In this document: one piece after another, positions 35,589 to 44,881 of the stretch
Layout of the letters: the number at the start of each line of letters is the position of its first letter
Position numbering within the stretch: position 1 is the first letter of the stretch
Assembly: GCF_038446955.1 (NCBI RefSeq)
Contig: NZ_CP151803.1
Span: 2,604,001-2,668,000 of the forward strand
Source of the DNA: Pedobacter sp. FW305-3-2-15-E-R2A2
GTDB taxonomy: Bacteria; Bacteroidota; Bacteroidia; Sphingobacteriales; Sphingobacteriaceae
Length of the DNA stretch: 64,000 nucleotides
Direction of reading: 5' to 3'
The notes under the pieces: generated by a model
Told to the model about the DNA's origin: nothing
Database searches by the model: none
Seen by the model: only the letters and a program-made list of their open reading frames with translations
Program-made: the position numbers and the translations under genes

Positions 35589-36635
35589 ATGACCCTAGTA
35601 AAAGCATATGCCGCTCAGAAGGCAGATAAACCACTTGAACCTTATCAGTTAACCCGTCGTGAGCCCGGTGCCGACGATGTGGAGATCAAAATTTTATACT
35701 GTGGTGTATGCCATTCGGATATTCATACTGCGAGGAATGAATGGGGAGGTACGATGTATCCCACGGTTCCCGGACATGAAATCGTCGGAAAAGTAAGTCG
35801 TGTTGGTGGCAATGTGACGCGGTTTAAAGTTGGAGATACTGTTGGTGTAGGCTGCTTTGTAGACTCCTGCGGTCATTGCAACAATTGTAAAGACCACCAG
35901 GAACAGTACTGTGAAAACGGGCATACCCAGACCTACAACTCATTGGAACAGGATAAAAAAACAATTACCTACGGTGGTTATTCTACCCACATTGTGGTGA
36001 CGCAAGGTTTTGTGCTGAATATCTCGGATAAGCTCCCTTTAGAAAAAGTTGCACCTTTGTTGTGTGCAGGAATTACAACTTATTCTCCATTGAAATATTG
36101 GGGCGTGAAAAAGGGCGATAAACTGGCGGTTGTAGGATTGGGTGGTTTAGGGCATATGGCGGTGAAAATTGCTTCTTCGATGGGGGCTGAGGTAACCATG
36201 TTGAGCCGGTCACCAGGGAAAGCAAAGGATGCAGAGGAACTAGGGGCACATCATTTTGCCCTGACTACAGATAAAGAAAAAATGAAGGAGTTGGCGAATA
36301 GCTTCGATTTCATCATAGATACCGTTTCTGCTGAACATGATTATAATGAATATCTGGCTCTGCTGGGTACCAACGGCGTGATGGTCCTGCTTGGCGTTCC
36401 GCCAACTCCATCCGATGTGCAGGCATTTCATTTGATTATGGGACGTAGAAGTCTTGTCGGATCATTGGTAGGAGGGATCAAAGAAACTCAGGAAATGCTG
36501 GACTATTGTGCCGAACATAACATCACTTCTGATGTAGAAATGATCCGGATGGACCAGATCAATGAAGCTTATGAAAGAACTTTAAAAGGTGATGTTCATT
36601 ATCGCTTCGTGATTGATATGGCTTCCATAGATTAA
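35589..36635 (+). CDS. Zinc-dependent NAD(P) alcohol dehydrogenase (cinnamyl alcohol dehydrogenase family)
   Basis: A 348-residue medium-chain dehydrogenase. Catalytic zinc ligands are in CGVCHSDIHTARNEWG and PGHEIVG. The structural zinc Cys cluster is in DSCGHCNNCKDHQEQYC. The NAD(P)-binding loop is AVVGLGGLGHMAVKIA. The NADP-type residue pattern LSRSPGKAKDAEELGA matches YahK/AdhC-like aldehyde reductases. It reduces aldehydes to alcohols, with cellular role unknown. Monocistronic, with half-sites before it and a terminator behind. Confidence 0.92.
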   Translation: MTLVKAYAAQKADKPLEPYQLTRREPGADDVEIKILYCGVCHSDIHTARNEWGGTMYPTVPGHEIVGKVSRVGGNVTRFKVGDTVGVGCFVDSCGHCNNCKDHQEQYCENGHTQTYNSLEQDKKTITYGGYSTHIVVTQGFVLNISDKLPLEKVAPLLCAGITTYSPLKYWGVKKGDKLAVVGLGGLGHMAVKIASSMGAEVTMLSRSPGKAKDAEELGAHHFALTTDKEKMKELANSFDFIIDTVSAEHDYNEYLALLGTNGVMVLLGVPPTPSDVQAFHLIMGRRSLVGSLVGGIKETQEMLDYCAEHNITSDVEMIRMDQINEAYERTLKGDVHYRFVIDMASID

Positions 36636-36654
36636 GAAAAAACGATTGTATATT

Positions 36655-36712
36655 AACTGGCCATTGACCTGTTTCTGTGATGGAATAAAAGTCAATGGCC
36701 AGTTCTTTTTTT
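36655..36712 (+). terminator. Intrinsic terminator after alcohol dehydrogenase
   Basis: A perfect 14-bp stem (36655-36668 with 36691-36704; arm AACTGGCCATTGAC), 22-nt loop, followed by CTTTTTTT. Confidence 0.85.
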
Positions 36713-36734
36713 GTTTGAAATAGACTGTTAAAAA

Positions 36735-37298
36735 ATGATAGAAGATTTTAGCGCCTCTGAAAAATATAGAAAATACCTCATAGCACTTCAGTTTAATGAG
36801 GTCAATGTGTATACCGTTTGGGGAACTGATATGCTGGATGAGGAAGAGGATAAGCTCCTGGTAAAAGGAGATAAACTGCTTTGCTTTAAGCAGCTGAATG
36901 AAGTTAAACAGAAGCTGAGCAATATTGAACATCCTTTTCTGGATGTCGCAAATTTTGAAAAATGGGCAGTAGAGGAGGAATTAGATCAGTGCTATAATAC
37001 CAATGAACTGAAGCTGTTGTCCGACTTTAATTTAGAGTTATTGAATGATAAATTCTCAGCTTTAGAGGTTTTAAACTGCCTGAATCTGATTCAGGATTTT
37101 TCAATTCAAACTAAGGATCGCTTACTTCTGTCGTTTTTTGATGATCCTGTAATGGTCGGTTTAAAGGATTTTATCTATAATGATCATTTCTGGAAAAAGG
37201 AAGAAGGTATGGTGATGGAACCTGTTACAGATGAAGCAACGGGCCATTTAATAAAAAGATTGTACGATGTTTTTTATACGCAGATAATAGTTGTCTAG
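36735..37298 (+). CDS. Hypothetical soluble protein
   Basis: A 187-residue acidic, helix-rich protein: FSASEKYRKYLIALQFNEVN, NVYTVWGTDMLDEEEDKLL, then FEKWAVEEELDQCYNTNELK and LNCLNLIQDFSIQTKDRLLL. No family recognised. It begins 22 bp after the alcohol dehydrogenase terminator and ends at a bidirectional terminator shared with the ABC exporter genes. The frame and start look real. Confidence 0.55.
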   Translation: MIEDFSASEKYRKYLIALQFNEVNVYTVWGTDMLDEEEDKLLVKGDKLLCFKQLNEVKQKLSNIEHPFLDVANFEKWAVEEELDQCYNTNELKLLSDFNLELLNDKFSALEVLNCLNLIQDFSIQTKDRLLLSFFDDPVMVGLKDFIYNDHFWKKEEGMVMEPVTDEATGHLIKRLYDVFYTQIIVV

Positions 37299-37307
37299 TT
37301 TATAAAT

Positions 37308-37341
37308 AGTAAAGGCGGATGAATCTTCATCCGCCTTTACT
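37308..37341. terminator. Bidirectional terminator between convergent genes
   Basis: A perfect inverted repeat: 16-base arms 37308-37323 and 37326-37341 (AAAGGCGGATGAA / TTCATCCGCCTTT core) with only TC between them. It serves the plus-strand hypothetical gene and the minus-strand ABC permease gene. Confidence 0.8.
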
Positions 37342-37358
37342 ATACAATATTGGCCTTT

Positions 37359-38933
37359 CTAGAGATTTCTGGTCTGGTAATTTCTTACTGCAAAGCTGCC
37401 AGTCAATAATAAGATGTTGATCATAAAAATGATAACCATCATTCCTCCATAGTTTTCAAAAACCATTGCGCCAAGGTAATGTGCCTGAGGTATGCGCTGA
37501 AAAACCATATAAGTCAATGCGAAAAACAGAATTTCAAATAACTTTTTGCTTCCCGTAAGGATACCCAGGCAAACGCTGAGCAATACGATTAACATTGCCC
37601 CATTCATGACCTGAAGCACGGCCATCAGATTTGAGGCCATCAGCAAACGAGCCATGACTGGCAAAGCCAATACAATGAGCAGGCAGAAAGCAGCAATGAT
37701 CTGTGCCGGAAGCATCCTTTGCAATGGCTTATACGAAGCATAAGTGAAATAATGAACCCGGTTTGTTTTCTCTTTTGTGGCCAGCTCTGATATTCTGCTG
37801 ACTTGCAGAAAGAGGAGAACCGGCAATAGAAAGGAATAGGCAAAGGATAAAGGAACAAACAATGTTGCCACCCAAAGACCGATATTCAGCGCCCAAAGCC
37901 ATTTGGAATCTTTCCTGACCATGAGCAGTAATTCCGTCCTGATGAATGGAATGATGCCGTAGGCCGCAGTGATCGAAGGGAGTAGTGATTTTTGAAATCC
38001 GGCGTAAGGTACTGCTGGTTTTTCCAATAAATCTTCCCAGGTTTTTTTCTTTTCCTTTTTGACTGCTTGTTTAAAGTCAAAACGGTGGAAGAAAAACGAG
38101 GATAAATAGACCAATCCGACCATCAGGCTGATCCATAAGGCCCTGCTGAGCAGGAATAGTCCGCTCCAGGAAACACCTTCCCATACAAAAGTTTTAAACG
38201 TTCGGTTTTTGTGAATGACATAACCAAGAGATACTTTGTCAATGTTTTCATTAAACTCGATGTTGACCTTGTCTTTCACACCGTTGAAGACTGTCCTTAT
38301 CCCAAGTGCATCGGTAACCGGCACCATAAGATTTTTGCTGTTGCTATTGACATTACTCATCAAAGCCCCGAAAAGAAAGAAGAAGAGCAGGTACTGCAGG
38401 ATACTTTTCCGACCCAGAAATACCTCTGCCAATATCGCCAGTCCGGAGACTAAAAACATTGCCGGAAGAACCATAAATAAGTAGGGGAGGATAAAGTCGC
38501 CGATATGAAAAGGATAACCCGAACTTCTGACAAAAAACATCAGTATTCCGACCAGAAAGGCCAGACCTGAAATGGTCAACAGGATCAAAAAGTTACTAAA
38601 AAGTTTGCTGAGAAGGTAGCCAAAATTCGAAATGGGCGTGGTGGCAATGATCAATCCAACTTCCGTGTCGACGTCTTTTTTTATGCCGCCAATCACGAGA
38701 AAAAAGCCACATAGGGAGAGGATGAGTGTGCTCATCAAAGCAGTCACATGACCTACCCAGGCGGAGTTGTAAACGCCTTTATACCCTAACATCGTCAAGG
38801 TGGTATAATTTGCTTCGGGAGGGGGGACGAAAGACCAGGCGGCATAAATGGTGACCGCCAGTGTAATTAGAAAGGCATAACTGCGGCTGCGTTGCAGGTA
38901 GTCTGCTTTAATGATGGGATATAGATAATTCAA
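37359..38933 (-). CDS. ABC-2 type transporter permease
   Basis: A 524-residue membrane protein with about 12 predicted membrane segments in two blocks (about 20-290 and 330-515), as in duplicated ABC-2 permeases. A periplasmic loop near residues 195-240 (NSNSKNLMVPVTDALG ... NIDKVSLGYVIHKNRTF) separates early segments. It pairs with the ATPase encoded 10 bp upstream. The cargo is not predictable; in Bacteroidota such pairs with large permeases often serve gliding, lipid or unknown export. No substrate-binding or outer-membrane partner is present. Confidence 0.82.
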   Translation of the reverse strand: MNYLYPIIKADYLQRSRSYAFLITLAVTIYAAWSFVPPPEANYTTLTMLGYKGVYNSAWVGHVTALMSTLILSLCGFFLVIGGIKKDVDTEVGLIIATTPISNFGYLLSKLFSNFLILLTISGLAFLVGILMFFVRSSGYPFHIGDFILPYLFMVLPAMFLVSGLAILAEVFLGRKSILQYLLFFFLFGALMSNVNSNSKNLMVPVTDALGIRTVFNGVKDKVNIEFNENIDKVSLGYVIHKNRTFKTFVWEGVSWSGLFLLSRALWISLMVGLVYLSSFFFHRFDFKQAVKKEKKKTWEDLLEKPAVPYAGFQKSLLPSITAAYGIIPFIRTELLLMVRKDSKWLWALNIGLWVATLFVPLSFAYSFLLPVLLFLQVSRISELATKEKTNRVHYFTYASYKPLQRMLPAQIIAAFCLLIVLALPVMARLLMASNLMAVLQVMNGAMLIVLLSVCLGILTGSKKLFEILFFALTYMVFQRIPQAHYLGAMVFENYGGMMVIIFMINILLLTGSFAVRNYQTRNL

Positions 38934-38943
38934 GGCCTTAATG

Positions 38944-39810
38944 CTAGTTTTGAGTTAAAAATAAATAGGCATCTTCTAAACCCGCATTTACATTTCTGGC
39001 GCCCGGTTCTACTTCCTGAAAGCTGGAGATGTAACGCAGTTGAGTTTTATCCGCTTGTCTGCTGGTATTGATCACGAGGTGTTTTGCTTTAAAGGCAGCG
39101 AGGTCTGCATTTGCAATGACCGTTTCAAAGACCCTTTTGTCAATTCTTTTGATGATCTCTGAAGGAATGGCTTTGCCAATCAATGTGCCGCTTTTCATGA
39201 TGGCTACTTCATCGGCAAGCGTCTCAATATCGGAGACAATGTGTGAGGAAAGAATGATAATGGCATCACTGGCCATCTCCGAGATCAATTGACGAAAGCG
39301 AACCCTTTCTTCCGGGTCGAGCCCCACAGTAGGCTCATCAAAGATCAATATTTTTGGATCATTGAGCAGGGTCTGAGCGATTCCGATCCGCTGTTTCATT
39401 CCTCCTGAGTAGCTACCTATAGGTCGTTTTGCATCTGCGGTCAGGTTCACGCCATCGAGCAACATGTCGATTCGTTTCCGCAGACCGGGTCCTCCGACAC
39501 CTTTCATCGCTGCAATATATTCCAGAAATTCATAGGCATTCAGATTGGGATAAACACCGAAGTCCTGAGGTAGATAGCCCAGTATTTTTCGAATGGCATC
39601 CGGGTTTTTGACAATGTCTTCTCCATTCAGAAATATCGTTCCCAGCGTTGGTTTGCTAATGGTCGCAATAATTTTCATCAGGGTTGATTTTCCCGCACCG
39701 TTTGGTCCGAGCAGCCCCAATACGCCCTTCTCCATGGTCATGGAAAAATTGGATAATCCTGTTTTTTGTTTGTTGTATTTTTTGGTTAGGTTTTTAATCT
39801 CTAAGATCAT
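38944..39810 (-). CDS. ABC transporter ATP-binding protein
   Basis: A 288-residue ABC ATPase. Walker A is GPNGAGKST (35-43), the Q-loop is LPQDFGVYPN, the signature is YSGGMKQR (about 134), and Walker B with D-loop is ILIFDEPTVGLDPE. The H-loop is ILSSHIVSDIE. An extra C-terminal domain after about residue 215 is typical for DrrA/CcmA-like export ATPases. Together with the ABC-2 permease downstream it forms a complete exporter core. All catalytic residues are present. Confidence 0.92.
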   Translation of the reverse strand: MILEIKNLTKKYNKQKTGLSNFSMTMEKGVLGLLGPNGAGKSTLMKIIATISKPTLGTIFLNGEDIVKNPDAIRKILGYLPQDFGVYPNLNAYEFLEYIAAMKGVGGPGLRKRIDMLLDGVNLTADAKRPIGSYSGGMKQRIGIAQTLLNDPKILIFDEPTVGLDPEERVRFRQLISEMASDAIIILSSHIVSDIETLADEVAIMKSGTLIGKAIPSEIIKRIDKRVFETVIANADLAAFKAKHLVINTSRQADKTQLRYISSFQEVEPGARNVNAGLEDAYLFLTQN

Positions 39811-39960
39811 GGATTTCGTATTTATAGAGGTAGGACATGGGGAGAGACAATAAGGTTACAGGATGCTGGTTAATTAAGGCATATTTTTTGTATTATTGAT
39901 ACTACTCTGCGTTTATCCTGGTTAAAAACAATTTACTACCCTAAAACGTTAGCTATCTAC

Positions 39961-42402
39961 ATGGAAAAAATGCCTCGCTGGTCTAAAATTACGCTCAAAA
40001 TATTCGGAGGCCTTGTCGCCTTAGTCTTCCTCATTTTCACTGCTATTGGATTGTATGTCAATGCCAATAAGAAAAGTCTGCTGGAGACGATTACCAAACA
40101 GCTGAATAAGAACCTTAACGGGACATTGACCATCGGAAATATGGAGCCTACTTTCTTTAAAGGTTTTCCCGGAGTTTCCATTAGTCTCAAAAATGTGGTC
40201 ATGAAGGATAGTCTTTGGAAAACACACCAGCATACTTTGCTCGAAGCAAACGATTTTGATGTGGCAGTAAATACCATGGCCCTGCTTACGGGGACAATTG
40301 AGATCAAAAAGATTGGCATCAGCAATGCGAAGATCTACCTGTTTACGGACAGCAACGGCTATAGCAATACGGCAATCTTCAGAAAGAAAGACAAAAAGAA
40401 AAAGCCGGAAACAGAAAGCAGCTCAGATGCGAGGCTCAGAAAATTTAGCTTAAGACAAGTCAGTTTTGTGGTCGACAATAAAAAAGGGCACAAACTTTTT
40501 CAGTTTGATGTAGAAACGCTGAACGGAGAGATGGACTATTCCTTTTCGGGATGGGAAGCAAAGCTGAAGCTAAAGACTATGGCCCGAAGTCTGGCTTTTA
40601 ACACAAGAAGAGGGAGCTTTATCAAGGATAAAATGCTGGAAGGACCTTTTAAGATCAATTACAATGAGGATACCGGAATCATTGACGTGGCAGAAAATCA
40701 ATTGAACATCGGAAAAGATCCTTTCCTGATCGGTGCTAAATTTGATACTTCCAAAGAAAATACTGATTTTTCCATCAATATTAAGGCACCCGGAATCCTG
40801 TGGAGGGATGCGGCGGCCTTACTGGCACCCAATATCAGCGCTAAGCTGAATATGTTCGACCTGAAAGTACCAATAGATGTGACTTGTACACTGGCGGGAA
40901 ATATGGGCCCTGGTGGTGATCCTGCGATTAATGTCACGGCACTGGTCAAAGACAACGTGCTGACCACCCCTGGTGCAGTGATCGACAGCTGTAATTTCAG
41001 AGGGGTCTTTACCAATAATTACCTGAACGGACAAGGTTTTACAGATGCAAATTCGGCCATCAAACTTTACCAGTTTAAAGGGAGCTATTCAGAAATGCCT
41101 TTTTCTATTGATACAATGTTTATTCATAATCTGGATAAACCCATCGCTACGGGTGTCTTCAAATCGAAATTTGAGATCGCGAAGCTGAATAAGGCGATTG
41201 GAGAAGAAACGCTGCATTTTACCAAGGGAACGGCAAATGTGAAACTGGCCTATAAAGCGGATATTGTGGATTTTAAGTTGTCGAAGCCTATTGTTACGGG
41301 GGTAGTTGACATTCGCAATGCCGATGTCAGCTATGTGCCCAGGAAGCTCAATTTTACGAATACGGCAATCTCCCTGAATTTTACGAGTACAGATCTTTTT
41401 ATCAAAAATATCCGTTTGCAAAGTGGTAAAAGTGTGATCACGATGGATGGAAGTGTCCGTAATTTTCTAAACCTCTACTATACGGCACCGGAAAAGATTT
41501 TGTTGAACTGGCAGATTAAAAGTCCGGAGTTGCACCTTGGCGAATTCCTTGGCTTCCTGGGGAGCCGTAAGCCTGCAAAGAAAACAAAACGACATGCTAA
41601 ACACAGTAGTTTTTCTGAAGATATGAACGATCTCTTCGAAAAAAGCATGGTGGATATGCATTTAAGGGTCGCAAAAGTATATTATAATAAATTTGTAGCT
41701 ACTGATGCTACCGCAGACCTCTTCCTCTCCGAGGCGGGCATCGGATTGAAAAATATAAGTGTTAAACATGGGGGAGGCTCCCTGAAATTAGATGGAAATA
41801 TCTCTCAGAAAGGCAGCTTAAATCATTTCTCTATCAATACGACGCTGAGCAATGTAGACATTAAGAATTTCTTTTATTCTTTTAATAATTTCGGAATGAC
41901 AAGCCTGACTTCAAAGAACCTGAAAGGATTTCTCTATTCCAAAACAAAAATCGGTGGTACAATTACCGATCAGGGGAAATTAGTGACGAACTCCCTGAAT
42001 GGGAAGGTTGTATTTGATGTCAAAAAAGGAGCTTTACTGAGATTCGATCCGATTAAAAACGTGGGGAAATTTGCTTTCCCTTTTCGTGACCTTGACAACA
42101 TTACTTTTGAAAACCTGAACGGTCACTTTGATATCCGCGGACAAAGAATCACCATTAACCCGATGCAGATCAATTCCAGCATCCTGAATATGGATGTTGC
42201 TGGGGTCTATTCCATGTCAACGGGCACGAACATCGCACTCGATGTGCCACTTAGAAACCCTAAAAAGGATGATGACCTGACCGACAAAAGAGAAATTCAG
42301 GCGCGCAGGATGAATGGAATCGTACTTCATTTGCTGGCAACCGATGGCGAAGACGGAAAGATTAAAATTAAGCTCAACCGCAACCGCAATAAGGGGAAGT
42401 AA
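39961..42402 (+). CDS. AsmA family protein
   Basis: An 813-residue protein with one N-terminal membrane helix (KIFGGLVALVFLIFTAIGLY, about 12-31). The AsmA-type start follows (LTIGNMEPTFFKGFPGVSI with SLKNVVMKDS). The rest is a long beta-rich periplasmic body ending with an AsmA C-terminal domain (LNGKVVFDVKKGALLRFDPI ... LNMDVAGVYSM). AsmA-like proteins form bridge-type lipid-transfer channels from inner to outer membrane. A Lys-rich stretch at residues 141-150 lies in a loop. Monocistronic. Homology to lipid transport is established for the family, not shown here. Confidence 0.85.
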   Translation: MEKMPRWSKITLKIFGGLVALVFLIFTAIGLYVNANKKSLLETITKQLNKNLNGTLTIGNMEPTFFKGFPGVSISLKNVVMKDSLWKTHQHTLLEANDFDVAVNTMALLTGTIEIKKIGISNAKIYLFTDSNGYSNTAIFRKKDKKKKPETESSSDARLRKFSLRQVSFVVDNKKGHKLFQFDVETLNGEMDYSFSGWEAKLKLKTMARSLAFNTRRGSFIKDKMLEGPFKINYNEDTGIIDVAENQLNIGKDPFLIGAKFDTSKENTDFSINIKAPGILWRDAAALLAPNISAKLNMFDLKVPIDVTCTLAGNMGPGGDPAINVTALVKDNVLTTPGAVIDSCNFRGVFTNNYLNGQGFTDANSAIKLYQFKGSYSEMPFSIDTMFIHNLDKPIATGVFKSKFEIAKLNKAIGEETLHFTKGTANVKLAYKADIVDFKLSKPIVTGVVDIRNADVSYVPRKLNFTNTAISLNFTSTDLFIKNIRLQSGKSVITMDGSVRNFLNLYYTAPEKILLNWQIKSPELHLGEFLGFLGSRKPAKKTKRHAKHSSFSEDMNDLFEKSMVDMHLRVAKVYYNKFVATDATADLFLSEAGIGLKNISVKHGGGSLKLDGNISQKGSLNHFSINTTLSNVDIKNFFYSFNNFGMTSLTSKNLKGFLYSKTKIGGTITDQGKLVTNSLNGKVVFDVKKGALLRFDPIKNVGKFAFPFRDLDNITFENLNGHFDIRGQRITINPMQINSSILNMDVAGVYSMSTGTNIALDVPLRNPKKDDDLTDKREIQARRMNGIVLHLLATDGEDGKIKIKLNRNRNKGK

Positions 42403-42460
42403 TAAGGCATTTCTGCAGCTTCCTCCCCATTCCAGAAAATATTTCATTAAATTTCAATAT

Positions 42461-42487
42461 GCAGGCAACCTAAATCAGGTTGCCTGC
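42461..42487. terminator. Hairpin between asmA-like gene and sigma factor gene
   Basis: A perfect 11-bp stem (GCAGGCAACCT / AGGTTGCCTGC, 42461-42471 and 42477-42487) with a 5-nt AAATC loop, 35 bp before the sigma factor start. There is no T run, so it may be a terminator with weak tract or a leader hairpin. Confidence 0.5.
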
Positions 42488-42521
42488 GTACTTGTGGATA
42501 TAGATGATTTAAATTTTTTAC

Positions 42522-43052
42522 GTGGACGAATCAATCATTCAGGAATTAATCGATGGCTGTAAGCGAAAAGACCGGAAAAGTCAGAAAGGACTTTACCAGG
42601 GCTATTACAGCTATGCCATGAGGATGTGTATTCGTTACGCGAAAGATAAGGATGAAGCTATTGAACTCGTTAATGATGGTTTCTTGAGGGTATTTATCAA
42701 TATTCACCGATATGATAAGACAAAACCGTTTAAGCCCTGGCTAAGTACCATCATGATCAACACCTCAATAGATCATTATAGAAAGCAAATAAGGCGAATG
42801 GAAATGGAAGAGTTAAATGCAAAACATGAGTTAGAGGATCAGGAAAGTATCCTTAGTCACATACATTATGAAGAACTGATCATACTGGTACAAAAGCTTT
42901 CCGTTGCTTACAGGACTGTCTTTAACCTGTTTGCGATAGATGGTTATTCTCATGAAGAGATTTCTTCTATGCTCTCTATTTCCGTAGGAACGTCGAAGTC
43001 GAACCTCTTTAAAGCAAGAGAACAATTGAAAAAGATGCTTAAAACAACCTGA
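42522..43052 (+). CDS. ECF-type RNA polymerase sigma factor
   Basis: A 176-residue sigma-70 family protein. Region 2 is in YSYAMRMCIRYAKDKDEAIE ... LVNDGFLRVFINIHRYDKTK. Region 4 has the HTH segment VFNLFAIDGYSHEEISSMLS and ISVGTSKSNLFKAREQLKK. The start is GTG at 42522, because a stop lies 27 bases upstream in frame and no better start exists. It heads a five-gene group and probably drives it in response to an envelope signal. The downstream membrane protein may be its anti-sigma factor (inference). Confidence 0.88.
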   Translation: MDESIIQELIDGCKRKDRKSQKGLYQGYYSYAMRMCIRYAKDKDEAIELVNDGFLRVFINIHRYDKTKPFKPWLSTIMINTSIDHYRKQIRRMEMEELNAKHELEDQESILSHIHYEELIILVQKLSVAYRTVFNLFAIDGYSHEEISSMLSISVGTSKSNLFKAREQLKKMLKTT

Positions 43053-43099
43053 TCGGATTTTGAGCATAAAATATAATATAAACGTTTTAAAACACCATT

Positions 43100-44329
43100 A
43101 TGGAATTAGACGATAACGAGTTTGATGCCGCCTTTAGAAAAAGGGTGTTTGATGCTGATCCTCAGTTTGAGGAAGCAGCATGGGACAAAATGGAGGGCAA
43201 GCTCAAAAGAAGGGAACGTATTGTGCTCTTCAGGAAGGGGACTGTGGTGTTGTCGTTGTTACTTTTAATCGGGTTGATCGGTTATTATTCATTTGATAAA
43301 AAGACAGAAAATAAAGCGAAGCCTGAGTTGGCAGAAACAGGAAAAGGTGTGGAAGGATCTGATCATGATTCGCCCAAAATTGATACTGCTGCGGGTGGAA
43401 AAAATGATTCTTTTAAAGATCAAAAGAGCAGTTCCGGAACAGAAGAGCGGGTTGCAGGTGTTGGAAATGATAAGGGAATAATATCTTCGAAAGGGCTGCC
43501 TGGTGGAAATGAAGTGTTAGCTGCCGGCAATAAGCCTGCAAATCGTCATCTGGCTGATTTGCAAAAACAGGATTTTAATCTTGCAAATGGGAAAGGGGAG
43601 CCTGGGGAGGGATCTCTTTCCCTAAAGCCGGATTTTGGGAAGCCCGGAACTCCGGGTGTAGAAAGTACTCCTGTAGTACAAAATACTCCGGGAGTAGAAA
43701 ATACGGTACTGCCTCAAAAGAACGTGAATTTTAAAAAACGTGTGCCCATGAGTCTGGCCCTGAGTGCAGGACCTGAATTCAATTCTGCTGCCGCATTGAT
43801 TGGAGGGAAAGGTGGTTTTAGTGCAGGATTAACCTTTAGTGTGGGCATTGCAAAGAATTTCAAACTTCAAACCGGACTGAAATATAGTGCTAAAGATTAT
43901 ACCACCGACAGCTATGCTTACCGGATCAGAAATCCTAAAATTCAGGGAATCATTTCCGGGATTGATGCTTCCTGTGCGGTGCTGGAAATTCCTGTGATTG
44001 CCTCTTATACGGTGATGGAGGACAGAAAGCGAAGTGTAGACCTGAACCTCGGATTGTCCAGTTACCTGATGTTAAAAGAGGATTATACCTTCAAATATAC
44101 CCCTGCATCGGGGATTTCGAACCGTCTGATAGAGAAAAACAATGCCAATCAGCACTTGCTGAGCGTCGTTGATCTTTCCGCGACTTACTTTATAAAGCTT
44201 AAGACCGAGAAGTTTAAAATAGGGGTTGAACCCTTTGTTAAAATACCCTTAACGGGAGTTGGTGAAGGTAGAGTGAACCTGAAATCAAGCGGGATCTCTT
44301 TAAAAATACGTTATGACCTGGACAAGTAA
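43100..44329 (+). CDS. Membrane-anchored protein: anti-sigma-like N-terminus, beta-barrel-like C-terminus
   Basis: A 409-residue protein in three parts. A short acidic cytoplasmic part (ELDDNEFDAAFRKRVFDADP ... AAWDKMEGKLKR) is typical of Bacteroidota proteins encoded after ECF sigma factors. One membrane helix follows at 47-64. Then a low-complexity Gly/Asn/Lys linker (about 70-210) contains repeated PGVESTP/PGVENT units. The C-terminus (about 213-409) has alternating strands (LALSAGPEFNSAAALIGGKG ... FKLQTGLKYSAKDYT) like an outer-membrane beta-barrel family. Whether it sits in the inner or outer membrane is unclear. It overlaps the next gene by 17 bp. Confidence 0.65.
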   Translation: MELDDNEFDAAFRKRVFDADPQFEEAAWDKMEGKLKRRERIVLFRKGTVVLSLLLLIGLIGYYSFDKKTENKAKPELAETGKGVEGSDHDSPKIDTAAGGKNDSFKDQKSSSGTEERVAGVGNDKGIISSKGLPGGNEVLAAGNKPANRHLADLQKQDFNLANGKGEPGEGSLSLKPDFGKPGTPGVESTPVVQNTPGVENTVLPQKNVNFKKRVPMSLALSAGPEFNSAAALIGGKGGFSAGLTFSVGIAKNFKLQTGLKYSAKDYTTDSYAYRIRNPKIQGIISGIDASCAVLEIPVIASYTVMEDRKRSVDLNLGLSSYLMLKEDYTFKYTPASGISNRLIEKNNANQHLLSVVDLSATYFIKLKTEKFKIGVEPFVKIPLTGVGEGRVNLKSSGISLKIRYDLDK

Positions 44330-44873
44330 CCTCAAAAGACTCCTCCTTGCAGGAATCTTTTTCGCCATTCAGCTGAATGCGGTGGCACAGACCTATGCCA
44401 GCAAGAACATCAGGCTGGCGCTATATTCGTCAACTCCTCTGGAAGACATCCGGGCAGCGACGGATAAATGTACTGGTGTGATCATCAGGGAGCGCAAGGA
44501 GATCGCTTTTCAGGTCGCTATAAAGAGTTTTGAGTTCGACCGTAAATTGATGCAGGAGCATTTTAACGAAAATTACATGGAAAGTGACCGATACCCTTAT
44601 GCGAAATTTAAAGGGGTCCTGGATCAGCAGATAGATTGGAATAAAGATGGGGTATACAATGTGACAGTGACGGGAATATTGACGGTTCATGGGGTAGATA
44701 AAAAGAGGACGATTCCCGGAAAGATCAGCATCAGTAATGGACAGGCAGAGGTCAGCACGGAGTTTAAGGTCGCTTGTGTAGATCATGGGATTAAGATTCC
44801 AAAGCTGATGTTTACGAAAATTGCAGAGCAGATAAATATCAAAGTATCGGGGAAATTTAATCAGTTAAAATAG
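44313..44873 (+). CDS. YceI-like periplasmic protein
   Basis: A 186-residue protein with a signal peptide (LLLAGIFFAIQLNAVAQ). The YceI-type lipocalin-like domain shows LEDIRAATDKCTGVI, FQVAIKSFEFDRKLMQEHFN, then YMESDRYPYAKFKGVL and VTGILTVHGVDKKRTIPG. YceI proteins bind isoprenoid lipids such as quinones in the periplasm. It overlaps the upstream barrel gene by 17 bp and is followed by DUF5777 and Rieske genes. A quinone- or lipid-related job for the group is inference. Confidence 0.85.
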   Translation: MTWTSNLKRLLLAGIFFAIQLNAVAQTYASKNIRLALYSSTPLEDIRAATDKCTGVIIRERKEIAFQVAIKSFEFDRKLMQEHFNENYMESDRYPYAKFKGVLDQQIDWNKDGVYNVTVTGILTVHGVDKKRTIPGKISISNGQAEVSTEFKVACVDHGIKIPKLMFTKIAEQINIKVSGKFNQLK

Positions 44874-44881
44874 GAGAAATC

